From contig CAWBXR010000003.1 of the NCBI GenBank assembly GCA_963792815.1, forward strand, positions 248,001-312,000: a stretch of DNA of 64,000 bases. The letters run 5' to 3'. The notes below the pieces were generated by a model. The model was not told the DNA's origin. It saw nothing but the letters and a program-made list of their open reading frames with translations, and did not search any database. This stretch comes from JARRPM01 sp963792815. Lineage in GTDB: Bacteria > Pseudomonadota > Gammaproteobacteria > Pseudomonadales > Halieaceae. Position 1 is the stretch's first letter, and every line of letters starts with the position of its first letter. Made by a program: the position numbers and the translations under genes. Below are positions 7,982 through 16,505 of the stretch, one piece after another.

Positions 7982-8608
7982 TCACACTTCCGTCTGCTCA
8001 GACAACTCCAGGGCATCATCCACTTCTATGCCGAGGTAGCGCACAGTACTCTCCAGTTTGGTGTGACCCAGCAGAAGCTGGACTGCGCGTAGGTTCTTCG
8101 TCCGCCGATAAATCAATGAGGCTTTAGTTCTCCTGAGCGAGTGGGTTCCATACAGGCTGGTGTCCAGTCCAATTTCTGACACCCAACGGTGAACGATCCG
8201 AGCATACTGCCTTCTTGATAGATGCAGTGAATTAGCAACTCTACTGGGAAACAAGTAATCGGGTGGTCGCAGATCTGCCTCTGCCATCCAGCGTTCGAGG
8301 GACTGGCGGGTTTGATCGGTAATCTCAAATTGAACCGGCCTACCAGTCTTCCTCTGGACGATCCGTGCCCTGGACTGTACTCGCCCTCCCTGGGCGATAT
8401 CGGCGACAGTCAGGGCCATGAGATCGCAAGCCCGCAGCTTGCTGTCGATGGCTAAGTTGAATAGCGCCAGCTCACGGTTTCGCTCTTGGAGCTGTAATCG
8501 AACCCTGATTGCCCATATTTCCTGAAGTTTCAACGGGCGTTTCTGGCCTGACAGCTTGCCTTTGTTCCAAGGAATCTGGCCCGGGTGTTGCATGAGTGAT
8601 GGGTACAT
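7982..8608 (-). CDS. short tyrosine recombinase/integrase
   Basis: 208 aa, much shorter than XerC/D or IntI (about 300-340), because the N-terminal core-binding domain is missing. The catalytic domain looks complete: Arg in D-S-K-L-R-A-C-D-L, H-S-L-R-R (box II), L-L-G-H-T and the nucleophile in V-R-Y-L-G-I-E-V. Short recombinases of this kind are common on plasmids and in genomic islands. It stands at the left side of the repeat-rich zone 8.7-20.6 kb and could have acted on it, but nothing directly links the two. Confident of the family, not of the target. Confidence 0.85.
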   Translation of the reverse strand: MYPSLMQHPGQIPWNKGKLSGQKRPLKLQEIWAIRVRLQLQERNRELALFNLAIDSKLRACDLMALTVADIAQGGRVQSRARIVQRKTGRPVQFEITDQTRQSLERWMAEADLRPPDYLFPSRVANSLHLSRRQYARIVHRWVSEIGLDTSLYGTHSLRRTKASLIYRRTKNLRAVQLLLGHTKLESTVRYLGIEVDDALELSEQTEV

Positions 8609-8753
8609 ATCGACATCCTCCTCCGGTTAACGGAAGTGTCTCTGTACACCTAATCTAGAATTATTTCAGCCTGTAGCCCTCACTGCTGGAAAATCTCAAA
8701 CGTAAGCTCTCATCAAAAGCGGCCGTTCGCGATGAATTAGAGGTTATGGCCCT

Positions 8754-8862
8754 TAACGACGCATTGCGGTCATCACGTGCCTCAGATACCCTCAGGTGCG
8801 ACAGGCCGCTTTTTACTCAAAAGGGACAGTCGCATGAAAACCCAGATTCCGTTTTTCAATAG
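8754..8862 (+). repeat. ~105-bp repeat, pair with 12824-12930
   Basis: Shared blocks with 12824-12930 in the same order: AACG(ACG)CATTGC, AGATACCCTCAGG, GCGACAGGC, TTACTCAAA and a TTTTTCAA end. The remainder of 8609-8930 is non-coding upstream sequence. Confidence 0.7.
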
Positions 8863-8930
8863 ACTTAGTCTCTATATTTAGCTGTTGGGCCTCAAATCAG
8901 GAGTCGTCACATGATCGCGGAGCTTCTTCG

Positions 8931-9449
8931 ATGACGCGTCAGGAGCAAGGCTCTCGTTGGCTGAGTGTTTTCCTTTGGATTTCCGTGGTTGCGTGGGGCG
9001 TTGGGCTCGGTGCCAAGCTATTCGAGTTCACCGTGGTGATCTCGGCATGGGCGGCCGACCCTCCGGCGTCGCTTTCTCTGATGCCGTACGGTCCGGGCCA
9101 CCCGTACGATCCTGGCGACTTTTTCCTACCGCTGAGCGTTCTGCTTCTCATCGGTATCGTCGGCTCACTGATTTGTGCGAGATGGGCGGTGCGCAGTTAC
9201 AGGCTGTGGCTTTGGACTGCGCTCGCATCGCTCCTGGTCATCTGGTTGGCGACGCCGACGGTTTTCTGGCCCATGATTGGAGACCTCTACCACGCCGGAA
9301 CGGGGTCCCGCCCCCTGGAAGCGTCAGCCGCACAAAGCCTTGTGAATCGCTGGCTGGTGCTCGATTGGTTGCGTACCGCGCTCATTGCTGTGGGGTTTGT
9401 TAGTGCCATTCAAGCCTTTGGTTCGAAACACCGCGCAATGGGGGCCTAA
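8931..9449 (+). CDS. four-TM membrane protein, possibly DUF1772-like
   Basis: 172 aa with four hydrophobic segments: about residues 10-32 (W-L-S-V-F-L-W-I-S-V-V-A-W-G), 64-84, 92-112 and 142-162. Acidic and aromatic residues at the end of helix 1 (K-L-F-E-F-T) and the four-helix layout recall DUF1772/anthrone-oxygenase-like proteins, but the match is by eye only. The stop codon lies within the first motif of an attC-like site (9444-9532), as is common for the gene of an integron cassette. Function unknown. Confidence 0.65.
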   Translation: MTRQEQGSRWLSVFLWISVVAWGVGLGAKLFEFTVVISAWAADPPASLSLMPYGPGHPYDPGDFFLPLSVLLLIGIVGSLICARWAVRSYRLWLWTALASLLVIWLATPTVFWPMIGDLYHAGTGSRPLEASAAQSLVNRWLVLDWLRTALIAVGFVSAIQAFGSKHRAMGA

Positions 9450-9532
9450 CAAGGCCGGGCACCACTGCGCACTCCGTGCGCTGGAATCGCAAAACGCAGC
9501 GCGGTTCGTTCGCCGGTGCCGACGTCGTTACC
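9444..9532 (+). other. integron attC-like site
   Basis: Begins GCCTAAC (fits the inverse core RYYYAAC) overlapping the stop codon of the preceding gene, and ends ...CGTCGTTACC. GCACC pairs with GGTGC, and GCGCAC-TCC-GTGCGC forms a perfect internal hairpin. The 3' core GTTRRRY is imperfect (GTTACCG). It resembles a decayed attC. No integron integrase is seen in the window. Confidence 0.45.
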
Positions 9533-9543
9533 GTCCGCCCGGT

Positions 9544-9650
9544 TCTGGCACATTTCTGCCAAGATCAGGTGGGGTTTCTGAGGGCCTGGATGGGCGCTAT
9601 CGGGAGTGGAGCGGACGAGATCGAGTGAGCACCCTGACGGCAGCTAACGA
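9544..9650 (+). repeat. dispersed ~105-bp repeat, copy A
   Basis: Runs from TCTGGCACATTTCTGCCAAG to GACGGCAGCTAACGA and is nearly identical to copy B at 10333-10440. Core blocks are CGCTATCGGGAGTGGAGCGG and CACCCTGACGGCAGCTAAC. It directly follows the attC-like site. Confidence 0.9.
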
Positions 9651-9778
9651 CGCAAAGCAGACGAAATCCTGTGGTATGGTATAGGCCAGAAAACGACTCG
9701 AAGCGGACGGTTGTGAAAATCCGTGATTAGATTTTTCAATAGAATAATTCGAAAAGATAGACCGTTTGGGGATTAGAT

Positions 9779-10267
9779 ATGCTCGAAGAATTGGGAAACT
9801 TGGGGGACTTTATCGGGGGTGTTGCGGTTCTGGTCACGTTAGTCTATCTCGCGATTCAGATTCGACAGAATACCGCCCAAGTAAAAATCGGAAGCGAGAT
9901 TGCAAGGGCGGACACACATGCAAGATCGGTAGAGTCCTTTTCAAAGTTCCGGAGTTTTCTCATCTCCGACTCCGAAGTGGCAGAAATATATCTACGAGGT
10001 TGCCGAGATATTGGTTCCCTCAGCCCAGTAGAGCGTCTTAGGTTCTATCTAATTCTTCAGCAGGCATTTCACACGATGCAAGCAGTGATAGCCAATATTG
10101 CCTCCACCGGCACACAAATAGAAGATCCCGCTCACACTTTGAATTTGGACTGGATGATAAAGCAACCGGGAGTCCAGGAATGGTGGGCAAGTGAAAATGG
10201 GCGCTATGAGGAGTCATTCGTATCACTAGTGAACAGCCAATTGGATCTAGAAGAATTAGCCACCTAA
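9779..10267 (+). CDS. one-TM protein of the 'IQIRQNTAQV' family
   Basis: 162 aa; the ATG at 9779 opens M-L-E-E-L-G-N-L-G-D-F. A single TM helix (about residues 10-28) ends in the family signature L-V-Y-L-A-I-Q-I-R-Q-N-T, followed by a mostly helical ~130-residue cytoplasmic region (R-F-Y-L-I-L-Q-Q-A-F, W-W-A-S-E-N-G-R-Y). Relatives sit at 13844-14343, 19015-19506 and 19962-20426. These proteins recur in marine gammaproteobacteria without known function. The stop codon touches ACCTAAC, an attC-like motif, and repeat copy B follows. Confidence 0.75.
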   Translation: MLEELGNLGDFIGGVAVLVTLVYLAIQIRQNTAQVKIGSEIARADTHARSVESFSKFRSFLISDSEVAEIYLRGCRDIGSLSPVERLRFYLILQQAFHTMQAVIANIASTGTQIEDPAHTLNLDWMIKQPGVQEWWASENGRYEESFVSLVNSQLDLEELAT

Positions 10268-10332
10268 CAAGTATGGGTTATTTTGGGCGGCCTAACGGCT
10301 GCACCAACCGTGAGCGATACTGAGCGTCTGCT

Positions 10333-10440
10333 TCTGGCACGTTTCTGCCAAGATCAGGTGTGGTTTCTGAGGGCGTGGATGGACGCTATCGGGAGTGGAG
10401 CGGACGAGATCGAGTGAGCACCCTGACGGCAGCTAACGAC
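10333..10440 (+). repeat. dispersed ~105-bp repeat, copy B
   Basis: Nearly identical to copy A, ending CCTGACGGCAGCTAACGAC. Between the preceding stop and this copy, GCCTAAC occurs again at 10290, suggesting a further attC-like half-site. Confidence 0.9.
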
Positions 10441-10503
10441 CCACTCCGGTCACTCAAGGCATCCTGATGCTTTACTCTAGGGATTGTATGAAGGAGTTCA
10501 GCA

Positions 10504-11274
10504 ATGCTGTTACGTAGAGTTACTTTGCATGTCCGGGATCAAAACTGGACCGCCGTTTTGATCGATTTCGTAATTGTTGTCGTCGGTGTATTCGTCGGTC
10601 TCCAGGTCCAGGACTGGAATGAGTTCCGCAAAGATCGAATTGAAGAGCAGCAGTTGCTCGGTCGTCTGCTCGAAGAGGCTGTGCTATTGCTTGATGCACA
10701 TGATCAGGAGCTGCGCTGGTTTCAGTTTCGAGCGGATGTACTCATCGGCGTCAATCCAATCCTATTTTCTCAAGCGCCAATCAGGCCAATTACAGGTCCT
10801 GAATGCTTGCAAATCACCTTTTCACACGTTCATAGGAGAGCGATTGACGAACTTCCCGTCCTCGATGAGATTCTGGAGACCGGTCGGTTCAGTTTGCTGA
10901 AAGATCCTCGTATAACAGATAGCTTGCGTACTTACCTATTGCGTCGAGAGCGCAGCAGAGCACACTATGACGAAGTGGTAAACGAACTCTTTCGTCTGCA
11001 CAGCAGATACCCGGGACTTTTTTCCGTTCGCCGATTACCCGTGCCTGCCGGCAGCACTGCCGAATGGGAAGCGTTAGCCGGCGATGGCTATCAGTGGGTG
11101 CCGGAGTGTAACCTTGAGGAAATGAGAGCGAATACAGCTTTTTTGAACGAATATGTCGATAACCTCAGTCGGATAGAGTCTATGGGAGGGTATGTCGCCG
11201 AGCGCAGAGACCACCTCATAGAGCTTAAACAGCTTCTCACCAGTGCTATTCACGGTTCGCTGCGCCCAGAATGA
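10504..11274 (+). CDS. one-TM protein, DUF6090-like
   Basis: 256 aa. The ATG at 10504 follows AAGGAGTTCAGCA, a strong ribosome site. Residues ~18-36 form one TM helix (V-L-I-D-F-V-I-V-V-V-G-V-F-V-G-L-Q-V) followed by Q-D-W-N-E-F-R-K-D-R, the W-N-E signature of a widespread family of one-TM, helical-rich proteins. The rest is predicted helical with charged heptads (E-E-Q-Q-L-L-G-R-L-L-E-E). No catalytic motif is apparent. It resembles the IQIRQNT family in layout (short N-terminus, one TM, helical cytoplasmic domain) but not in sequence. Followed by repeat copy C. Confidence 0.75.
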   Translation: MLLRRVTLHVRDQNWTAVLIDFVIVVVGVFVGLQVQDWNEFRKDRIEEQQLLGRLLEEAVLLLDAHDQELRWFQFRADVLIGVNPILFSQAPIRPITGPECLQITFSHVHRRAIDELPVLDEILETGRFSLLKDPRITDSLRTYLLRRERSRAHYDEVVNELFRLHSRYPGLFSVRRLPVPAGSTAEWEALAGDGYQWVPECNLEEMRANTAFLNEYVDNLSRIESMGGYVAERRDHLIELKQLLTSAIHGSLRPE

Positions 11275-11340
11275 TGCGATATGAATGTGCCTAGGCAGAA
11301 ACCGAAAATAGCGCAGATGGCGATATCGACAGCCGCTTTT

Positions 11341-11453
11341 GGCACAAACTTGCCGTCCAGGGGGTTAGGTTTCAGGCTCCGTGAATGACCGTTATCGGGA
11401 GTGGAGGAGACATGGCGACCTGAGAAGCCCCATGGCAGCTAACTAAGCATTGC
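11341..11453 (+). repeat. dispersed ~105-bp repeat, copy C
   Basis: GGCACAAACTTGCCGTCCAG, GGTTTCAGGCTCCGTGAATG, GTTATCGGGAGTGGAG and the ATGGCAGCTAAC end match copies D and E. The rest of 11275-11633 shows no gene. Confidence 0.8.
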
Positions 11454-11633
11454 AGACTGAATTTCCTCGGCGAGACAGCCAAGACAATACCAAAAGTGAT
11501 TTATGTTGTTAATCCACAGCCGTAAATTGTGCAATAGAGTGCCTCACGCAAAATCAAAGACTGGGCCTATCGGAGGAAATTAGCGACTCTGCCGGTCAAA
11601 CTCCAGCAGAGGAAGTTCGATTACTAATTAATT

Positions 11634-12029
11634 CTACGGAACACGAACCATTACTATGCTCCCTTTTGAACCTGTAGCGGGCACCCTGAATCTCCCAGCT
11701 GCTGTGCTACGATCAGTGGAGAATTGGACGGGGAGCTCTACTGTCGCGCCTCCGATTACAACTACTCCCTCTGCGAAGCAATTGGCATCAACTTTTATCG
11801 TGCCTGAATCTACACCGGCTGTGCCTCGATCAGGGTCATAACAAATACTTTTTTCAGGATCGATGTTGCCGCCCAGAATCAATTTTAGTCTGCAGGAATT
11901 GCCATCAGAAAAAGCGGCCTCCCAGAAGCCGGTCATTTGCGCTGCAGTACAGCCTGCATAACTGACTGAACTCCATCCCAGAGTGGTGCTCACAAACAAT
12001 GAGAACAGTATTTTGGTCTTTATATTCAT
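11634..12029 (-). CDS. small secreted protein with four cysteines
   Basis: 131 aa. The ATG at 12029 is preceded by GGAGACTTTACG. A signal peptide (M-N-I-K-T-K-I-L-F-S-L-F-V ... V-S-Y-A) is followed by G-C-T-A-A-Q-M-T-G-F-W-E-A, then S-C-R-L-K-L, I-C-Y-D-P-D and N-C-F-A-E-G: four cysteines, likely two disulfides. The mature part reads as an all-beta, lipocalin-like or domain-of-unknown-function fold (T-G-F-W-E at the start, repeated G-x-V strands). It is antisense to its neighbours in the zone and is not followed by the dispersed repeat. Function unknown. Confidence 0.65.
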   Translation of the reverse strand: MNIKTKILFSLFVSTTLGWSSVSYAGCTAAQMTGFWEAAFSDGNSCRLKLILGGNIDPEKSICYDPDRGTAGVDSGTIKVDANCFAEGVVVIGGATVELPVQFSTDRSTAAGRFRVPATGSKGSIVMVRVP

Positions 12030-12317
12030 CGTAAAGTCTCCAGATATGTGTCTATAGTTTTTCTTTTTTTTGTAGCACTTTACACCTGTGCTACTTGCAG
12101 CACTCTGGTGAGTATTCAAAGACTATAGCCCATTCTACAAAAACGGTGCAGATTGGTCCGCAATTATCATCAGCCCGGCTGCATGAGGACAAAATGGCTC
12201 TAAGTCCGGATTTGGCTTGCGAAGCAGACAACAGCCATCTATTCAACTCAATGTTATTCGATATATCCTCAAGCAATAATATTGCCTCGCAAGGGAAAGG
12301 TTATGTCCAAAGCCTAA

Positions 12318-12723
12318 TTGTTCTCTCATACCTATTCATCTTCATCTAACGAATTAATTTGGACTTTGATGCAATATTGGACCAGTGTTTCTATGGGGGG
12401 TCTTGATCGGATCAAATTTTGTATTAAGCAGATTGAACCGATTTGTCATCGCCTCATTCCTGATTATCTATATTGTGTTTTCCGCACAGATTTGGAATGT
12501 GATATATGTACAAATGCAAGTATTGCAGGGTATCGCTGTGGACCTGCAGCAGCTATCCGATGGCGGAATTTTGCTAAGCCATGCCGTTACAGGTAGATTG
12601 GAAAACGGGCCAAGTGTGAGTGATTTACCGTGGGGAAAGTTGAATGGGCTAGCCATGTTCATAACTATGTTCGTCGCGACGATTTCTTATCCGATTTACT
12701 GTAATCGCAACGCTGGTGACTGA
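12318..12723 (+). pseudogene. two-TM membrane protein, frameshifted
   Basis: Two frames join naturally. The upstream one (from a TTG at 12318) encodes S-S-S-N-E-L-I-W-T-L-M-Q-Y-W-T-S-V-S-M-G; the downstream one continues G-V-L-I-G-S-N-F-V-L-S-R-L-N-R-F. They are offset by one base at a run of six G (12395-12400); five G would give one continuous protein of about 134 aa. It has TM segments near the N-terminus (F-V-I-A-S-F-L-I-I-Y-I-V-F) and the C-terminus (L-A-M-F-I-T-M-F-V-A). Either a sequencing error or a real mutation. Repeat copy D begins 3 bases after the stop. Confidence 0.55.
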
Positions 12724-12726
12724 AAG

Positions 12727-12828
12727 TGGCACAAACTTGCCCTCCAGAGGGCAGGTTTCAGGCTCCACGAATGGCCGCTATAGGGTGGAGCGGACGAGAT
12801 TGGGGATGTACCCTGACGGCAGCTAACG
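12727..12828 (+). repeat. dispersed ~105-bp repeat, copy D
   Basis: GGCACAAACTTGCCCTCCAG, GGTTTCAGGCTCC, GGTGGAGCGGACGAGATTGG, ACCCTGACGGCAGCTAACGC. Directly abuts the gene at 12318-12723. Confidence 0.85.
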
Positions 12829-12930
12829 CATTGCAGTCATCGGGTGCAACAGATACCCTCAGGGGCGACAGGCTGCTGCTTACTCAAAGGGGGCGCTCGC
12901 TAAAATGCGTAGCCCTGTTTTTCAACGGAA
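12824..12930 (+). repeat. second repeat type, pair with 8754-8862
   Basis: Continues from the AACGC end of copy D: GCATTGCAGTCATC, CAGATACCCTCAGGGGCGAC, TTACTCAAAGGG, TTTTTCAACGG. The same blocks occur at 8754-8862. Confidence 0.7.
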
Positions 12931-13005
12931 CTATTTCCGGCTATGTAGCTGTTAGCCCGATCAAGAGCTGTCTCGCCAATTTGTTGAATTCAGGAGGTAT
13001 ACCGC

Positions 13006-13512
13006 GTGAAAGCTCGCCCGATTGCGTTGATTACAACTCTCACCCTTTGCTGGCTGGGTGCTACTTCAGCGGTGCCATCGGGAGCATCAGAAACGCCCTC
13101 GGCATTGACCGCTGCCACATCGCCGTCGCCAGCGGAGCAAGAGATTCGCGCAGCGGCAGCCGCAATCGTTACCGCTTTCGGGCGTAGCGACCGAGCGGTC
13201 TATTTCACACATTTTGCTCCAGACGCCACCTTCATCTTTCACACCAGCCCGCGACGGTTCAACTCTCGCGCTGAGTACGAAGCCGAGTGGAACAGATGGG
13301 AAAGGGAAGACCACTTCAAGGTTCTCTCTTGTACCTCGTCCGACCAACGCGTTCAGCTATTAGGTGATACCGCCATCTTCACTCATTCCGTTCGTACCGA
13401 CCTCTCCACAAAGCAGGGCAGGAGCACACTTTTTGAGCGGGAGACCATCGTATTCAACCGTCGCGGCGGGCATTGGCTCGGAGTTCACGAGCATCTATCT
13501 CCCGATCCGTAG
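13006..13512 (+). CDS. secreted SnoaL/NTF2-like fold protein
   Basis: 168 aa. The GTG at 13006 is preceded by CAGGAGGTATACCGC, a strong ribosome site. A signal peptide (M-K-A-R-P-I-A-L-I-T-T-L-T-L-C) runs to about residue 30. Residues ~45-165 fit an NTF2/SnoaL-like (DUF4440) domain: A-A-A-A-I-V-T-A-F-G-R-S-D opening helix, F-A-P-D-A-T-F-I-F strand, T-A-I-F-T-H-S-V-R-T-D and the closing R-R-G-G-H-W-L-G-V-H-E-H-L-S. Such domains form small alpha+beta barrels with varied or no catalysis. The best attC-like site of the window follows at 13594. Confidence 0.75.
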   Translation: MKARPIALITTLTLCWLGATSAVPSGASETPSALTAATSPSPAEQEIRAAAAAIVTAFGRSDRAVYFTHFAPDATFIFHTSPRRFNSRAEYEAEWNRWEREDHFKVLSCTSSDQRVQLLGDTAIFTHSVRTDLSTKQGRSTLFERETIVFNRRGGHWLGVHEHLSPDP

Positions 13513-13593
13513 CGTTCCCTGAGTACAGAAAGGCCGTACTCTTGATCGCTCTTCGGTTCGTACGACAACTCGGAGCAAGGCCCGGGCACCGCG

Positions 13594-13651
13594 GCCTAAC
13601 CCATCGTTGCAGCGGACTCGCTTCGATCGCCGCTGAGCGAAAGCGTTACTA
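13594..13651 (+). other. integron attC-like site (best example)
   Basis: GCCTAACCCATCGTTGCAGC leads into a hairpin in which CAGCGG pairs with CCGCTG, and the site closes with AAGCGTTACT; TAAC pairs with GTTA at the ends. The 58-bp length, RYYYAAC start and arm layout are those of an attC. The 3' core GTTRRRY is imperfect (GTTACTA). Confidence 0.55.
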
Positions 13652-13843
13652 ACTGGCCGTTCATGCCACCTTTCAGACACGCTGATCGGATCTCGAGTTC
13701 GGCCTGAATGGTGGCTTCGACGCATTGCGGACCAAATCCGGCCTGATCAAAAAATGACCTGAAGTCCGTTTTCGCTTATGAGCGATCGTAACTGGTCTGC
13801 TATGCTGATGGACAAGTAAAAACACAATGTGGGTATAAAAATA

Positions 13844-14343
13844 ATGAACTGGAAGGCTATTGGAGCAATTGGTGAAATTCTTGGTGCTATCTGCGTCTAA
13901 TCACGCTCTTCTACTTGAGCATTCAAATTCGTCAAAATACGGCACAAGTTCGCCATAGTGCCACTGCTACAGAGATTGCTTCATATCAACATATGATTGG
14001 TCGTATTTCTGACTTGAATACCATGAGACTCACTAATCCGGAATTCAACCACCTGCTCTTGAAAGCAAGAGAAGGTTTCAAGGATCTTTCATCTGAGGAA
14101 AAAGCACGCTATTTCGTATGGATCGCTTCATTGCTTCGCCATGGCGACATGGCGCACTTTCTGTACGAACGAGAGATAATAGACTACCAGCGTGCGATAT
14201 CTTCTATGGGGCCGCTGCTTCCAGCTCTGTCAGAGCCTGGTTTCGTTAGCATATGGCAAACTCTGAAAAACAGCGATGCATCTTTTACAAATGACTATAC
14301 CGATTTTATCGACAAACTGATCACTGAACGAACTAAAGCATAA
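13844..14343 (+). pseudogene. one-TM 'IQIRQNT' family gene, frameshifted
   Basis: The ATG at 13844 opens M-N-W-K-A-I-G-A-I-G-E-I-L-G-A-I, nearly the same start as the gene at 19962. A stop follows after ...I-C-V, and the signature resumes one base out of frame as I-T-L-F-Y-L-S-I-Q-I-R-Q-N-T-A-Q-V. The total length of 500 bases fits a single-base deletion near 13898-13901 in a ~166-codon gene. The remainder is open and helical (S-S-E-E-K-A-R-Y-F-V-W-I-A-S-L-L) to the stop, which overlaps an attC-like TAACAAGCACTTGAAGTCGG half-site. Either a decaying gene or a sequencing error. Confidence 0.7.
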
Positions 14344-14478
14344 CAAGCACTTGAAGTCGGACAGTCCGCTGTAGGGGGTAAAATCTCGCCTGATAACCTA
14401 AGTTTGCTTGATTCTTTACGGCTGGAATGTGAAAGCGGTCGTCTATTGAGCTTGGATTGCCGCGTTGGCGATGCCCGC

Positions 14479-14581
14479 TGGCACAAACTTGCCGTCCAGG
14501 GAGTAGGTTTCAGGCTCTGTGAGTGACCGTTATCGGGAGCGGAGCGGAAGAGATATTGGATTCGCCCGGACGGCAGCTAAC
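14479..14581 (+). repeat. dispersed ~105-bp repeat, copy E
   Basis: GGCACAAACTTGCCGTCCAG, GTAGGTTTCAGGCTC, GACCGTTATCGGGAGCGGAG and the GGACGGCAGCTAA end. It lies between the attC-like half-site at 14338 and the FAD oxidoreductase gene. Confidence 0.85.
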
Positions 14582-14710
14582 TCTGACAGGCTGTTCTATC
14601 CTAGCCGATCAATTATTTTGCCGCGGATCACGCGGGCAGTTTTGCAGGTGGCCATTTTCTCGCAAGGAGACTATCTTACTCTAGTACTTCGAATCCAAGA
14701 GGCTGGCCTT

Positions 14711-16213
14711 ATGCGCAGACGAAATTTTTGCCGCGTAGCACTCACGGGCGCAGTCCTCGCTCCCACTTTCGTTAGCCAGGCGCTGGCGTCGGTCTACGCT
14801 GGCCTGCTCAAGGTTGACCGCGATCTGGAGGCAATAAACCGTAATGGCGGCGAGCAAATACTTGCGCAAACCCATGTACAGTCGCTGGCAGACAGTCTGC
14901 GCGGGAATTTGTTGCTGCCCGGCAATGCCGCCTACGAGTCGGCACGGCAGGTACTGAACGCTTCTATCGATAAACACCCGGCGCTCATCGTGCAACCCAC
15001 CGGGCCAGCTGATATCGGCTCAGCCATCGATTTCGCCCGTGATAACAGTCTGGTGGTGGCGGTAAAGTGCGGTGGTCATAGTTATTCGGGACGCTCAACC
15101 TGCAATGGCGGGTTGATGATTGATCTCTCAACTTACCGCGATGTGCGCATAGACCTACCCAATCAATCAGCGTTTGTGACCGGTGGCAGTTTACTGGGCC
15201 AGCTCGATCACGAATCAATGGCGGTGGGTATGGTAACCACTGCAGGGACCGTGTCGCACACCGGCGTGGGCGGGCTCACCACTGCCGGCGGCTTTGGCCG
15301 GGTGGGGCGGCGCTTTGGCCTGGCACTGGATAACGTGAAGTCGGTGGATGTGGTATCCGCCGACGGCCGCCTGCGACACGCTAGCGCCGAGGAAAATCCC
15401 GACCTCTATTGGGCGGTGCGCGGTGGTGGCGGAAACTTCGGCGTGGTTACCAACTTTGAATTCCAACTACACCCCATGGCGCGGCAAGTCATTGGGGGCA
15501 GCCTGGTTTACCCCATAGAAAAACTGCGCGACCTACTCGAAATCTATGCACAATACTCGCCACGCAGCCCCCATGAACTGTACACCGACCTCGTAGCGGT
15601 TTATCCGCACGGCGGCAAGCCCGGGGTGGCGATACTCGACATATGCTGGTCGGGTGACGCGGCGGCTTATGAGAGAGCGATGCAGCCCTACCAGGCATTG
15701 GGTGACCCATTGGTCAATGGCGTAAAAGCCGTCGATTACGTGGCGCTGCAGCGCAGCGGTGACAGCACTGACGCACGGTCTTGGGCGAGCTACCTGAAAG
15801 GTGGTTTTATTGAGGGCTTCAAACCCGGGTTAGTCGATTCAATGCTAGACGCGATGGAACCGCACCCGGACCGTTCAACCATCGTCATCTTCCAACACAG
15901 CGGCGGGGCCATCAATCAAGTGGCAGCGAATGCTACCGCCTTCCCCCATCGCTACGCCAGCCACAACCTGATTGCTATGGTTGCCTGGCGGCAGGGTACG
16001 CCCACCGAGAGGCATGTGCGCTACATCAAATCACTTTGGTCACAGCTACAGCCCTTCACTCACGGTTACTACACGGTGGAGGTGGATGACGATCATGACC
16101 TTGGGGCCATGAACCGCAACTACCAGGCCAACTATCCGCGCCTGGCGGGCATCAAAAAGCAGTACGACCCGCAGAATATGTTCCGCCTGAACTCCAATGT
16201 AACGCCTGCTTGA
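14711..16213 (+). CDS. FAD-binding oxidoreductase, BBE/FAD_binding_4 family, probably Tat-exported
   Basis: 500 aa from the ATG at 14711, chosen because it begins a twin-arginine-type signal (M-R-R-R-N-F-C-R-V-A-L-T-G-A). The PCMH-type FAD domain spans about residues 95-265: P-A-L-I-V-Q-P-T-G-P-A-D-I near the start and V-K-C-G-G-H-S-Y-S-G, whose His is the usual 8-alpha-histidyl attachment site. The second attachment cysteine of bicovalent berberine-bridge-like enzymes is absent (V-S-H-T-G-V-G-G-L-T-T-A-G-G-F-G), so the flavin is probably monocovalent. The C-terminus has the BBE signature Y-D-P-Q-N-M-F-R-L-N. The substrate is unknown; homologues oxidise alcohols, sugars or alkaloid-like compounds. 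Confidence 0.85.
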   Translation: MRRRNFCRVALTGAVLAPTFVSQALASVYAGLLKVDRDLEAINRNGGEQILAQTHVQSLADSLRGNLLLPGNAAYESARQVLNASIDKHPALIVQPTGPADIGSAIDFARDNSLVVAVKCGGHSYSGRSTCNGGLMIDLSTYRDVRIDLPNQSAFVTGGSLLGQLDHESMAVGMVTTAGTVSHTGVGGLTTAGGFGRVGRRFGLALDNVKSVDVVSADGRLRHASAEENPDLYWAVRGGGGNFGVVTNFEFQLHPMARQVIGGSLVYPIEKLRDLLEIYAQYSPRSPHELYTDLVAVYPHGGKPGVAILDICWSGDAAAYERAMQPYQALGDPLVNGVKAVDYVALQRSGDSTDARSWASYLKGGFIEGFKPGLVDSMLDAMEPHPDRSTIVIFQHSGGAINQVAANATAFPHRYASHNLIAMVAWRQGTPTERHVRYIKSLWSQLQPFTHGYYTVEVDDDHDLGAMNRNYQANYPRLAGIKKQYDPQNMFRLNSNVTPA

Positions 16214-16505
16214 CGGCGGATGGCGTTGCTTGAGGGGCAATCTAAGACCTTATTTACTGCCCCCATAAGTCTTACGACGCACATACGGCCTTTCGGGCTA
16301 CACTGGGCTCTAATGCCGCTTCTTACTCGTTGCGGCCGGTCGCCAGAAGTCGTTATTTGTACCCTTGTACAGTTTCATCCAGTGCTGAGGTTCTTGCCGC
16401 TGAGCGTATAGTGCTGCTTGCGCCGCCTGAAAAGTGTACCTTTGCGAATTTTCTATTATGCTTGTGGGGCATAAGTTGCTTGATTCACAGACAGGGACAT
16501 TCAAT

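Noticed and set aside
8754..14581. A functional integron
   Set aside because: No IntI gene (no ~320-aa integrase with the IntI-specific insert) is in the window and the 3' cores of the attC-like sites deviate from GTTRRRY. Kept only as a hypothesis of a decayed or integron-like array.
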